Below, one piece after another: positions 52,623-61,205 of a stretch of 64,000 nucleotides of DNA. Source of the stretch: JAHIKV01 sp965195225 (lineage in GTDB: Bacteria > Planctomycetota > Planctomycetia > Pirellulales > Thermoguttaceae); NCBI GenBank assembly GCA_965195225.1, contig CBDAFL010000060.1, positions 41,526-105,525 on the forward strand, in the 5' to 3' direction. Position 1 is the stretch's first letter, and every line of letters begins with the position of its first letter. The notes beneath the pieces were generated by a model, which worked only from the letters and a program-made list of their open reading frames with translations, was not told where the DNA came from and searched no databases. The position numbers and the translations under genes are program-made.

Positions 52623-54011
52623 ATGACGAAGACGCTCAAGACCGTCACGCTCGGCTGCCGGGTGAACCAGTACGAGACGGAATATCTGCGGCAGGGCTTC
52701 GAGCGGCTGGGTTATCGGGATGCGGTCGATGGTGAACCGGTCGATCTGTGCATCGTCAACGGCTGCGTCGTTACGGCCGAAAGCGAGGCGAAGACCCGCA
52801 AGGCGATCCGCCGGCTGGCAAAAAAATATCCCCAGGCCGAGATCATTGTCGTGGGCTGCTACGCCGCGCGGGCGGCGGAAGAGGCGGCCGCTATGCCAGG
52901 CGTGGTCGAGGTCGTTGCCGACAAACGTCAACTCCCCGACCTGTTGGTCCGACGCGGTTTGGCCGACGCGCCGACGGGCATCGAGCGGTTTCCCTCCAGA
53001 CGCCGGGCGTACGTCAAGGTGCAAGACGGCTGCCTCGGGCGGTGCAGCTACTGTATCGTTCCCACCGTCCGCCCGTACATGACCAGCCGGCCGGCCGATG
53101 AAGTCCTCCGCGAAGTTCGCCGGCTAATCGAAAACGGACACCGCGAGATCGTGCTGACCGGTATTCATTTGGGAGCGTATGAAGCAGGGGCGGAGGGCGA
53201 TGAAAGAGGAGAGAGGAGAGAAGAGAGAGGAGAGAAGAGAGAGTACGAAGGTGGGGGAAATCTCCAAATCTCCAAATCTCCAAATCTCATATCCCGAATC
53301 CCTCGCCCCTCGCCCCTCGTCCCTCGCCCCACCCTTGCCGCACTTGTCCGCAAAATTACCGACGTGCCGGGCGATTTCCGCGTGCGGCTTTCGAGCATCG
53401 AAGCGGCCGAAGTCTCACCGGAATTGATCTCGCTGATGGCCGAGCGCCGCGATCGGATTTGCCCCTTCCTGCACCTGCCGATGCAGAGCGGGAGCGACGC
53501 CGTGCTGCAACGGATGAATCGCCGCTGGACGGCGAGGCAGTTCATCCGGCGTTGCCGCGAGATTCAATCCTCGCTCGACCAGCCGGCCATCTGCACCGAC
53601 GCGATCGTCGGTTTTCCGGGCGAGACGGAGGCGGATTTCGCGGCCACGTGCCGGGCGGCCGAGGAAGTGGGATTCGCCAAGATTCATGTATTCCGCTTCA
53701 GCCCCCGGCCGGGAACCCCTGCCGCCGACATGCCCGGACAAGTCACCAATCGAATTGTCCAGCGGAGAGCGGGTGAATTGGGCGAAATAGAAAGGATGCT
53801 GCGGCGGCGATATTGCCGCAGCCTCATTGGCCGCAAGTTGCAAGTAATGGTGGAAGCAACGATTCCGGAACGGCCAGGGTGGGTGCTGGGTACTTCCGAA
53901 TACCACATTCCGGTCGCTTTGCCCGGCGATCGAGGGCTGATCGGCCAATTCGCGTGGGTTACCGCCGACTCTGAAGAGAATGGGTGGATTTGGGCATTGT
54001 GTGGAAAGTAG
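52623..54011 (+). CDS. mtaB: tRNA t6A37 methylthiotransferase MtaB with in-frame low-complexity insertion
   Basis: About 462 residues from ATG 52623. The N-terminal UPF0004 domain has the cysteines of TLGCRVNQYETEYL, IVNGCVVTAE and VVGCYAARAA. The radical-SAM cluster is DGCLGRCSYCIVPTVRP (CxxxCxxC). A TRAM-like C-terminus (RSLIGRKLQVMVE) is present. MtaB adds a methylthio group to t6A at tRNA position 37. After LTGIHLGAYE, about 48 residues of EERGEKRE-type charge repeats and a Pro/Ser segment (residues ~189-237) interrupt the radical-SAM domain where homologues have about 15; conserved LAALVRKITDVPGDFRVRLS resumes. The TAG stop lies in a family-C half-repeat. Activity of this form is uncertain. 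Confidence 0.92.
   Translation: MTKTLKTVTLGCRVNQYETEYLRQGFERLGYRDAVDGEPVDLCIVNGCVVTAESEAKTRKAIRRLAKKYPQAEIIVVGCYAARAAEEAAAMPGVVEVVADKRQLPDLLVRRGLADAPTGIERFPSRRRAYVKVQDGCLGRCSYCIVPTVRPYMTSRPADEVLREVRRLIENGHREIVLTGIHLGAYEAGAEGDERGERREERGEKREYEGGGNLQISKSPNLISRIPRPSPLVPRPTLAALVRKITDVPGDFRVRLSSIEAAEVSPELISLMAERRDRICPFLHLPMQSGSDAVLQRMNRRWTARQFIRRCREIQSSLDQPAICTDAIVGFPGETEADFAATCRAAEEVGFAKIHVFRFSPRPGTPAADMPGQVTNRIVQRRAGELGEIERMLRRRYCRSLIGRKLQVMVEATIPERPGWVLGTSEYHIPVALPGDRGLIGQFAWVTADSEENGWIWALCGK
53188..53335. repeat. Low-complexity tract inside mtaB
   Basis: A purine tract of GAGAGGAGAGAAGAGAGA type is followed by ATCTCCAAATCTCCAAATCT and then CCTCGCCCCTCGCCCCTCGT repeats. The frame stays open, but neither the composition nor the translated sequence belongs to the MtaB family. 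Confidence 0.8.
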
Positions 54012-54040
54012 GGTGGGGCTGCGCTTCGCTTGACCCACCC
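54008..54040. repeat. Half copy of palindromic repeat, family C
   Basis: GTAGGGTGGGGCTGCGCTTC and CTTGACCCACCC are joined without the long central arms, so this looks like an internally deleted copy. It contains the mtaB stop codon. Confidence 0.75.
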
Positions 54041-54128
54041 TTCACAGATTATCCGCTCTGGCATCAAGCCGCCTGCTTTGCTAGACTCCCGCCGCTTTTT
54101 TCGCCAGATGCAGTAACAGGAGTAGACC

Positions 54129-55289
54129 ATGAACGGAAAACGGATTTTCCGACTGTGGATGATCATCGGCACGTTGGGCGCGGTATGCCCGACGGCGGAG
54201 GCCGCGCCGTTTTGGAGCAATTTGCTCCCTATGAAGGGCGTAAGTGCCGACCCGGAGCAGGCATATCCGATCAGCGAAGAGGACGGGCCGTGGATGGTCA
54301 TGGCGTGCAGTTTCTCCGGCGAGGGGGCCGAAAAGCAGGCCCGCGAACTGGTCTATGAACTGCGGAAACGCTACAAGTTGCCCGCCTACACTTACCAGGC
54401 ACGTTTCGATCTCGGCAAGGCGCGGGGGAAGGGGTTCGACAGGTACGGAAATCCGCTCAAGTGGCAATACAAGAAGCACGCGAACAGTCGCAGAGCGGCA
54501 ATCGAAGAGGTCGCCGTGTTGGTAGGGAACTATCAGTCGGCCGAAGACTCCGGGGCGCAATCGGCGCTGCAAAAACTCAAGTTCGCCCGGCCTAAATGCC
54601 TGGAACTCAAGGAAGGCAAGGCAACGAATCAGACGCTTACCGGATGGCGCACGATCTATAAACAATTTCATGAGGCCATCGGCAGCGAAAAGCGGCGAAA
54701 GGGACCGATGGGCCACGCCTTCGTGACCACCAATCCGCTGCTCCCGTCCGATTACTTCGTGTCGAAAGGGATCGACCCGGCCATCGTTGCGCTGAACAAG
54801 GACGTCCCCTATGGTCTCTTGGGCTGCCCCGGCAAATACACCGTGCAAGTAGCTACGTTCAAGGGCAAGGTTGTCTTGAAGCAGAACGAGATTCGAGCAA
54901 TCGAAAATGGCAAGGCAGAGATGAAAAGCGAATTGGCTTCCGCCGCCATGAAAGCGGACGAATTGACCAGGGCCTTGCGGATGAAAGGATATGAGGCATA
55001 CCAGTTCCACGACCGCTATGCGAGCATCGTGACGGTGGGGAGTTTCAACTCGGTGGGTACGCCGCGAGCCGATGGAAAAATCGAAATCAATCCGAGGGTA
55101 CATAGGATCATAAAAATCTTCGGCCCCGACCGCAAGGCTAACCAGGGACTCCAAAACGCCTTGAAGGCACAGGGGCTGGCCGGACAAACCCTATCTACTC
55201 CGGTAAAAAACCTGATCGGCATCCCCTTCGACACTCAGCCGATCCCCGTCGAGGTTCCCAGGCGGCCGATCAGCACCGCGCTGAGGTGA
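54129..55289 (+). CDS. Secreted protein of unknown function, SPOR-like C-terminal region
   Basis: A 386-residue protein with a signal peptide (RLWMIIGTLGAVCPTAEAAP). Residues about 235-310 (YTVQVATFKGKVVLKQ, then KADELTRALRMKGYEAYQFH and ASIVTVGSFNSVG) resemble the repeat of SPOR peptidoglycan-binding domains; an N-terminal pair of similar segments (GPWMVMACSFSGEGAEKQAR, then ELVYELRKRYKLPAYTYQAR) suggests a tandem copy. Planctomycetes have several such proteins; a role near the cell wall is plausible but inferred. No enzymatic motif was found. Confidence 0.65.
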   Translation: MNGKRIFRLWMIIGTLGAVCPTAEAAPFWSNLLPMKGVSADPEQAYPISEEDGPWMVMACSFSGEGAEKQARELVYELRKRYKLPAYTYQARFDLGKARGKGFDRYGNPLKWQYKKHANSRRAAIEEVAVLVGNYQSAEDSGAQSALQKLKFARPKCLELKEGKATNQTLTGWRTIYKQFHEAIGSEKRRKGPMGHAFVTTNPLLPSDYFVSKGIDPAIVALNKDVPYGLLGCPGKYTVQVATFKGKVVLKQNEIRAIENGKAEMKSELASAAMKADELTRALRMKGYEAYQFHDRYASIVTVGSFNSVGTPRADGKIEINPRVHRIIKIFGPDRKANQGLQNALKAQGLAGQTLSTPVKNLIGIPFDTQPIPVEVPRRPISTALR

Positions 55290-55292
55290 GTG

Positions 55293-55494
55293 GGTAGTGT
55301 GGGTAGTGGATAGTGGTCTGTCGCATCTGAAATCCCATGTGTAGCGGGGCGGCTTGCCGCCCGTGTTTCCCCGCGTTATGCGATCCGCGTCAACGGGCCG
55401 CAAGCGGTCCCGCCACACGGCCCACTCGACATTTCATGTGCGACATACTATTATCCACTACCCACTATCCACTACCCACTATCCACTACCCACC
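55293..55494. repeat. Heptanucleotide repeats, family F, before rdgB
   Basis: GTGGGTAGTGTGGGTAGTGG at 55293 is the reverse-complement form of the repeat, and CCACTAC/CCACTAT units fill 55451-55491, ending eight bases before the rdgB ATG. The array thus replaces the usual ribosome-binding region. Confidence 0.8.
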
Positions 55495-55498
55495 AATA

Positions 55499-56104
55499 AT
55501 GCTCGTCATCGGCACCGCCAACCACAAAAAGGGCCTGGAGTTGGCGGACCTGCTGCGGCCGGTCGGCGTGGAAACGCGGACGCTGGCCGACTTCCCCGAC
55601 GACTATCAGGTGGTCGAGGACGGCGATAGCTTCGCGGCCAACGCATGTCTAAAGGCCGCCGGATATGCACGTCGTCTGCGCCGCTGGGTCATGGCCGACG
55701 ACAGCGGGCTTGCGGTCGACGCCCTGGCCGGCCAGCCGGGGATTTTCTCGGCCCGCTACGCAGGCCCCGACGCCACCGACGAGTCGAACAACCTCCTGGT
55801 GTTAGACCAATTGGGAGATACGCCTTTGCCGCGGCGAACGGCACGGTTCGTCTGCCACGTGGCTTTGGCCGATCCGACGGGCGAGATCCAGGCCCAAAGC
55901 GAGGCGGCCTGTCGAGGACGGATCATCTTCGATCCGCGTGGCAGCGAGGGTTTCGGCTACGATCCACTCTTCGAGATCGTCGAACACCATCGTACTTTTG
56001 CCGAGTTGGGGCAGCGGGTGAAGGCCGTCCTAAGCCACCGCTCCCGGGCAATCTGCCACCTTACCCCGCAGTTGATGATCCTGGCAGATTCCAAAAAAAT
56101 CTGA
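55499..56104 (+). CDS. rdgB: Non-canonical purine NTP pyrophosphatase, RdgB/HAM1
   Basis: A 201-residue protein from ATG 55499. GTANHKKGLELADLL is the N-terminal substrate loop, ADDSGLAVDALAGQPGIFSA carries the catalytic Asp, and GFGYDPLF and SHRSRA are the late family motifs. It hydrolyses ITP, dITP and XTP to keep the nucleotide pool clean. The leader is unusual: heptamer repeats end eight bases before the ATG and there is no Shine-Dalgarno sequence. Expression might thus depend on the repeat or on an A/T-rich leader; the protein itself looks intact. Confidence 0.94.
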   Translation: MLVIGTANHKKGLELADLLRPVGVETRTLADFPDDYQVVEDGDSFAANACLKAAGYARRLRRWVMADDSGLAVDALAGQPGIFSARYAGPDATDESNNLLVLDQLGDTPLPRRTARFVCHVALADPTGEIQAQSEAACRGRIIFDPRGSEGFGYDPLFEIVEHHRTFAELGQRVKAVLSHRSRAICHLTPQLMILADSKKI

Positions 56105-56270
56105 CCAAACCACCCTGCGGAAGGGGACAGGGCGGGCGATTACAGAAATCGCGTGGCGAATAGAAACGATTATCGGATGATTTGCTTGTAATAGATATTG
56201 GCAAATGTTAGGATAAAGTGGGTTGTGTCGGGTTCCTTTTCATTGGCTTTTTCTTACTGGAGGCAGCGTT

Positions 56271-57359
56271 ATGGACCAAAATCGAAGCCGATTCGATCGG
56301 TTCATGCCGCAATCTACATTCGGCGTGACGTTTGTAACGATCGTGGTTATTATCCTCGTCCTGGGATTCTTCGCCGGCGGCCTTGATCTGCTCAGCGTGG
56401 ACGGCAAGTTGCCGGAAGGCTACGTCCGATTGGCGGACCGCCACCAACAGTCGTTCGACGCCCTTCTTCCCTCCGATTCAATCGCATCGTCCGACGAGGT
56501 CTTGTCGACGGACCCCAAGGTTGCCAAGCGCATCAAGTTGTGGGGACACTACGGCGAGAATCGTGCGAACCCCAATTCCGCCATTGCGCAGAGATACATC
56601 GCCTCGCTTGTCCGCACCAGCGATTGCCGCTGGTCGGACGACGCCGACGCGCCGTTGGAAGGGGCTCGGTTCCGCGTGGGGCAAACTCTCGACATCGCCA
56701 CCGGGTTGGTTGAGATCGCCTTCGCCTGCGGCGCCAAGGCGATTCTTGAAGGGCCGGCCATCCTCGAACTCCAATCGGAAAAGAGCGGCGCTTTGCGCGT
56801 CGGACGCATGACCGCCGACGTGCCGGACGAGGTGGAAGGTTTCACCGTCACCACGCCCCTGGTGCAGCTTGTCAGCATCAGCAAAGCTGAGCGCGAGAGC
56901 GCGGCAAAGCTGACCGAGACCGTCGATTGCCTTTGGGGAGAGGGTAGTGCGGCAACCAGGAAAGGGGCGTTCCTACGCCCCGGCCACAAGCTAAAACTGG
57001 TCGAAGGACTGGCGGAAATCTCTTTCGCCTGCGGCGCAAAGGTTATCCTTCAAGGACCGGCAAACCTGGAGATCGAGTCGGCCAAAACGGCGATCCTGCA
57101 CTCGGGCAAACTGACCGCCGATGTGCCAGACGATCTGGAAGGCTTCAAAATCCGCACCTCTTTGGCGGAAATCATCAGTCTGACGGCGGACTCGCAACTG
57201 GCCGACGGCAAGACCGCTCCTGAATCGAAGGCAGTCTCCGCCGAAGCTTCGGATGGAACCTCCGGCACCGTAGCGTTGAAGCCGGGCGAGCGCAGGCAAA
57301 TCGAAGCGCCGACGAAGAATCAGGATAGCCCCGCTCCACCGGCCTCTCCTAAACCGTAG
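56271..57359 (+). CDS. FecR-like membrane protein with duplicated domain
   Basis: About 362 residues from ATG 56271, preceded by GGAGG. A single membrane helix near residues 20-40 (FGVTFVTIVVIILVLGFFAG) is followed by two copies of a FecR-like unit: LEIAFACGAKAILEGPAILE-type sequence around residue 150 (VEIAFACGAKAILEGPAILE) and around 250 (AEISFACGAKVILQGPANLE), each followed by a LTADVPDE/DDxEGF segment. The C-terminus is Pro/Glu-rich. FecR domains in Planctomycetes act in sigma signalling or as surface adaptors. An ECF sigma factor and a FecR-LamG protein follow, so it may belong to the same signalling unit. Confidence 0.75.
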   Translation: MDQNRSRFDRFMPQSTFGVTFVTIVVIILVLGFFAGGLDLLSVDGKLPEGYVRLADRHQQSFDALLPSDSIASSDEVLSTDPKVAKRIKLWGHYGENRANPNSAIAQRYIASLVRTSDCRWSDDADAPLEGARFRVGQTLDIATGLVEIAFACGAKAILEGPAILELQSEKSGALRVGRMTADVPDEVEGFTVTTPLVQLVSISKAERESAAKLTETVDCLWGEGSAATRKGAFLRPGHKLKLVEGLAEISFACGAKVILQGPANLEIESAKTAILHSGKLTADVPDDLEGFKIRTSLAEIISLTADSQLADGKTAPESKAVSAEASDGTSGTVALKPGERRQIEAPTKNQDSPAPPASPKP

Positions 57360-57665
57360 TATCACTCCTCGTTACAACGCTCCGTGTTTTCTCGTTACGA
57401 CGCTCCGCGCCGTAACGTCTTATCGGCCTCTCCGCGTCTATTCCCGCTGTAACCCATTGCAGCACGGAGCACGTGAACGAGGGCCGAGGGCGTCTTGGGC
57501 GGATATTCGGTGCGATTTGCCCGTAAGTTCTTAACGCTTATAGACATACGACGATTACCCGGCCGTCATGGCACCTTCTTTTTCTGCCCGGCTTCGGCCT
57601 TATCTGGTTTTTTTTACTAAGGTTTGCCGGGGCAATCATCATTATATGTAGGGGAGTATCTCTTC
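57360..57665. other. Intergenic region upstream of the ECF sigma gene
   Basis: These 306 bases contain a CGTTACGACGC/GCGCCGTAACG palindrome near 57393-57417, similar to one inside the element at 9039-9198. No gene or clear promoter was identified. Confidence 0.5.
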
Positions 57666-58199
57666 ATGGCGCACTCTGAACACCACCGACAGACGCATCT
57701 GGTCGAACAATTGTTCGTCAAGCACGTCTCGGCGATTCGCGGATTCATCGAGGCGTTTGTGCCCGACTTCAACCGCGCCGAAGACGTGCTGCAAGAGTGC
57801 TTTCTGACCGTGGCGGCCAAGGCAGACGCCTTTCGCGAAGGTTCCGACTTCCTCGCCTGGGCACTGGCAATTGCCAAGTTCAAGGTGCTGGAGTCGCTTC
57901 GCCAGCCGTGGGCGAAGGTCGGCTCGCTTTCGCCCGAGGTGATCGAAACCCTCTCGGCCGATGCCCCGACGTACGATTCGGCCGACAATTCCCAAACATT
58001 GCTGCAAGAATGCATGGAAGAGCTTTCGCCCCGCGCCAAGGAGGTGATCGAGTTGCGCTATGGCGAGACGTGCAAGCCGGCGGAGATCGCTCGCCGGCTG
58101 CAATGGACGCCGCAGTCCGTCTACGTGGCCCTCTCCCGGGCACGCGCGCTGTTGCGAGATTGCATCGAGCGAAGGGCCAAGCAACAGGAATATCGTTAA
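57666..58199 (+). CDS. ECF RNA polymerase sigma factor
   Basis: A 177-residue sigma factor from ATG 57666. Region 2 is recognisable (LFVKHVSAIRGFIEAFVPDF, RAEDVLQECFLTVAAKADAF, FLAWALAIAKFKVLESLR) and region 4 (LSPRAKEVIELRYGETCKPA, then EIARRLQWTPQSVYVALSRA) ends the protein. It belongs to the Rhodopirellula-type ECF group, usually paired with a FecR/LamG membrane anti-sigma. That gene begins one base after its stop. The pair would transmit an extracellular signal to target genes, possibly the downstream surface genes. Confidence 0.93.
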   Translation: MAHSEHHRQTHLVEQLFVKHVSAIRGFIEAFVPDFNRAEDVLQECFLTVAAKADAFREGSDFLAWALAIAKFKVLESLRQPWAKVGSLSPEVIETLSADAPTYDSADNSQTLLQECMEELSPRAKEVIELRYGETCKPAEIARRLQWTPQSVYVALSRARALLRDCIERRAKQQEYR

Positions 58200-58200
58200 C

Positions 58201-60087
58201 ATGGACCACGTCCGGCTGGAAAACCTGCTGAACCGTCACGTCGACGGCGACCTGACCGGCGAGGATCGGCGGGAGTTTGAGCGGATGCTGCTCGACTCGC
58301 CCGACGCCCGCGGCGTCTTCTGGCGGTTTGCAAGGCTAAACAGTCTTATTCGGGACAACATCCAGTCGCAAGCCGGGCGGCGCGTGGCGGTTGAACATCC
58401 CGTTGGTGCGGCAGTTGAACTACCGCAACAGTTCGATCTCGAACCTCAAGTCCCCGAACCCCGAGCCCCGAACCCCGAACCCCCTTTCCCTTCACTATCC
58501 ACTACCAACTACCCACCGCCCACTGCTCCTTTCGTCGGCAGTTGGGCATTCTCCTACATGGTCGCCACGGTGATCATGGGTGTGGCGATACTGGGGTTTT
58601 GGGCGTACAAAATTACCCATCACCAACATATCGCCGAGGCGCCATCGCAGTCGGCACCGTCGGAAGCCAGGCAGGATATGGTGTTCGTCGGCCGGATCAC
58701 CGGCATGGTCGATGTGAAATGGTCCGACGATCCCCGTTATCTGCCGCCGCCGGGATATGCTTACGTCCCCTTGGGCCGCAAGTACAAACTAGACTCCGGG
58801 CTGTTGGAAATCACCTACGACTCCGGTGCGAAGGTCATCCTCGAAGGCCCTTGCACCTATGAAGTCGAATCCACCGCCGCCGGCTATCTTTCGTTGGGCA
58901 AGCTGACGGCAAAGGTAGAAAAGGAGAGGTCAGAGGCCAGAAGTCAGAGGTCAGATCACTATCCACTACCCACTACCCACTATCCACTATTTGCAGTCCG
59001 CACTCCCACCGCCGTCGTCACCGACCTGGGCACCGAGTTCGGCGTCGAGGTGAGCAAGCAGGGGCGGACCAAGACGCATGTGTTTGTCGGCAAGGTGCGT
59101 TTGGCGGCAATTGCTCCCAGCGGTGAAGCGGGCGAAGGACGGGTGCTATCGACCGGCCAGATTGGAGTCGTTCAGTCCGGCAATGCGGAGATCGTGGTCG
59201 CCGACGCCGCCGGATCGAAAACGTTTGCCCGCGTCATGCCGCCGCGAAAAGACGTGCGAAAGGCCCTCGCTGATGCCTACGCCGATCTTGTGCTGTCGCT
59301 CGGTCCGGTCGCTTATTACCGCATGGAGCGGCCAGACGATGAAAAAGAGTTGCTTACGGTACTGGATTCGGCGCCGGGCGGGCGTCACGGAAAATTGAGC
59401 GGCGTCGGCCGGGCCGGCGGTCTCGAACGGTTGTGGTGTGCGGGCCGGTTCGGCGGCGGGTTGGAGTTGCGCGGCGAGTTCTTCGGCGACTACGTAATCG
59501 CCCCCCGAACGCCAGACAGCGACTCGAACCAGTATTCCTTCTCCGCCTGGATCCTTGCCGATGGCAAGATATCGGGGGCTTCGATCGCCCGTGAAGGCGG
59601 CGGCTACCGCAACAGGTTCCGGCTCCATTTCAATCTAATAGATGGCTGCTTGCGGGCGCGGGTCGCTCCACATAATCGCAAGGATGGCGTGTATACGTCG
59701 GCGACAGAAGGCGAATCGAATCCGTTTTCCACCGGCCAGTGGCAGCATGTGGCCGTGGTGGCCGACGGGTCGGTCCTTCATCTGTACCGCAACGGCGTCG
59801 AGGTGCATTCCGCGCCGTGCGAGGGCGTCGTTGCCAATCCGCCGGGAAAATATCTATTGCTCGGCTGCGACGACATGGCGGCCGATCCGACGGGGCTGCT
59901 ACCCTGGTCATTCTGGGATGGGCGGATCGACGAGGCGGCCATTTTTCACCGCGCTTTGAACCTAGAGGAGGTAAGGCAGTTGCACGAGGGGCCGGCCGCG
60001 CCGCGGAAACGCGGCGACGACGCCGGGCGTGCCGGATCAACCGCTGCTTCAACGGAAAGGGGGGGTGACACCATGAATGATCCATAG
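58201..60087 (+). CDS. FecR-LamG membrane protein, probable anti-sigma partner
   Basis: A 628-residue protein starting one base after the ECF sigma stop. Residues 1-55 form an anti-sigma-like zinc-finger-free helical start (LLNRHVDGDLTGEDRREFER). A membrane helix lies near residues 115-140 (AFSYMVATVIMGVAILGFWA). A FecR domain spans about 165-330 (YDSGAKVILEGPCTYEVEST, then VRTPTAVVTDLGTEFGVEVS). A LamG domain occupies about 355-605 (VAYYRMERPDD, YSFSAWILADG, GRIDEAAIFHRALN). Two low-complexity insertions interrupt it: Pro-rich residues ~80-110 and the segment ~240-264 (HYPLPTTHYPL) inside the FecR domain, both encoded by repeat-like DNA. Confidence 0.88.
   Translation: MDHVRLENLLNRHVDGDLTGEDRREFERMLLDSPDARGVFWRFARLNSLIRDNIQSQAGRRVAVEHPVGAAVELPQQFDLEPQVPEPRAPNPEPPFPSLSTTNYPPPTAPFVGSWAFSYMVATVIMGVAILGFWAYKITHHQHIAEAPSQSAPSEARQDMVFVGRITGMVDVKWSDDPRYLPPPGYAYVPLGRKYKLDSGLLEITYDSGAKVILEGPCTYEVESTAAGYLSLGKLTAKVEKERSEARSQRSDHYPLPTTHYPLFAVRTPTAVVTDLGTEFGVEVSKQGRTKTHVFVGKVRLAAIAPSGEAGEGRVLSTGQIGVVQSGNAEIVVADAAGSKTFARVMPPRKDVRKALADAYADLVLSLGPVAYYRMERPDDEKELLTVLDSAPGGRHGKLSGVGRAGGLERLWCAGRFGGGLELRGEFFGDYVIAPRTPDSDSNQYSFSAWILADGKISGASIAREGGGYRNRFRLHFNLIDGCLRARVAPHNRKDGVYTSATEGESNPFSTGQWQHVAVVADGSVLHLYRNGVEVHSAPCEGVVANPPGKYLLLGCDDMAADPTGLLPWSFWDGRIDEAAIFHRALNLEEVRQLHEGPAAPRKRGDDAGRAGSTAASTERGGDTMNDP
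58495..58992. repeat. Heptanucleotide repeats inside the FecR-LamG gene
   Basis: Two arrays of CCACTAT/CCACTAC-type units lie in the coding sequence: about 58495-58526 (degenerate) and 58954-58992, the second preceded by GGTCAGAGGCCAGAAGTCAG-type sequence. Both preserve the reading frame. Confidence 0.8.
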
Positions 60088-60091
60088 TTGG

Positions 60092-60178
60092 GTAGGGTGG
60101 GACAAGTGCAGCGCAGTCCCACCATTTTAGGCCCTTTGATACGATTGGTGGGACTGCGCTGCGCTTGTCCCACCCTAC
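60092..60178. repeat. Palindromic repeat, family C
   Basis: GTAGGGTGGGACAAGTGCAG pairs with the strand ending in CTTGTCCCACCCTAC. It lies five bases after the FecR-LamG stop and could serve as its terminator hairpin. Confidence 0.85.
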
Positions 60179-60384
60179 ATGTTTGCTTCGCGTTTGCGGA
60201 GTTTCGCATCGCCAAGTTGGCCGGCATCGCAAGGGCCTCTTGGAGGATGCAACAGAGGGAAGGAAGTGAGAACCGTAACGCGGGATTAACTTTGGCAGCT
60301 ATGTTGCTGTCGGCCCGCCAGCGGAAAGCGTGGTAGCGACTTTGACGTCACCGTTTGAGTCGCCTATCGAAAAGGGAAAGTACA

Positions 60385-61170
60385 ATGTTTCGCGCTATTC
60401 AATTTGTGTTGGTTGCCGTCGTTCTGTTTGGTACGTGTGCGGTCGCCCAGGCCGAGTCGCTCCCTCTTCTCAAGAACGTCACGACAGGCGTCGTGATGTT
60501 CCAGGACGGTTTCGAGTCAGGAACGGTGGGAAGTGTTCCGGGCCAGTACGATCCAACGGCCGGGGAGTGGGTGGATATCTGGCAGCCGGCGTCGGGTGGT
60601 CACGTATGGGTCACCGACGAGACAACAACCGGCGTCGCCGCCTACGAAGGCAGCCAGTACTTGGATGTCTATAGAGGCACTAGTTCAGCGGGGCTTTATG
60701 GTGCTGCTGGTGCTGCCAGTGGAGCGGACGACACGGTCAAGTTTCAGGCTGCTTTCTACGGTGGCGTATATTCAAATGACACTAATAAACTCGCCTTCTT
60801 CTCCGCGGGTGCTGAACTCGCCGGGTTTATAACACTTTCAAATGGAGCGTTTGCTTACAGGAACGCTGACAACTCTGCTTGGGTAAATCTCACCCAGGCA
60901 TGGACGGCCGGCCAGTGGAACACCCTGGTTATTACGCACACGAACTCTACCGCCGATTGGACCGTTTCCATTAATGGCCAGACGGCTGAAACCGTGACTT
61001 CGTTTGCAGCCGGGGAGACCAATGTTGTTTCGAAGCTACTATTCTACGCGGCAAGTGCAAACGCCGGCGGCTACTGGGACGCGATACCGGTACCGGAGCC
61101 GTCGTCGCTTGCGCTGTTGGCGATGGGCTTGGTCGGGCTGCTCTGCTACGCGTGGAGGAAGCGGAAATAG
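60385..61170 (+). CDS. PEP-CTERM sorting-signal protein
   Basis: A 261-residue exported protein from ATG 60385. A signal peptide (IQFVLVAVVLFGTCAVAQAE) starts it and the C-terminus is a PEP-CTERM signal: VPEPSSLALLAMGLVGLL followed by a basic end (AWRKRK). The body is strand-rich with a jelly-roll look (DGFESGTVGSVPGQYDP, then DTVKFQAAFYGGVYSN). PEP-CTERM proteins are sorted by exosortase to the cell surface; the exosortase itself is not in the window, but a CAAX-protease-related gene associated with this system is at 31012. Function of the body is unknown. Confidence 0.9.
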   Translation: MFRAIQFVLVAVVLFGTCAVAQAESLPLLKNVTTGVVMFQDGFESGTVGSVPGQYDPTAGEWVDIWQPASGGHVWVTDETTTGVAAYEGSQYLDVYRGTSSAGLYGAAGAASGADDTVKFQAAFYGGVYSNDTNKLAFFSAGAELAGFITLSNGAFAYRNADNSAWVNLTQAWTAGQWNTLVITHTNSTADWTVSINGQTAETVTSFAAGETNVVSKLLFYAASANAGGYWDAIPVPEPSSLALLAMGLVGLLCYAWRKRK

Positions 61171-61205
61171 AGTTTAGTGGTCAGTGGCCGGTAAACAAGA
61201 AAAAC

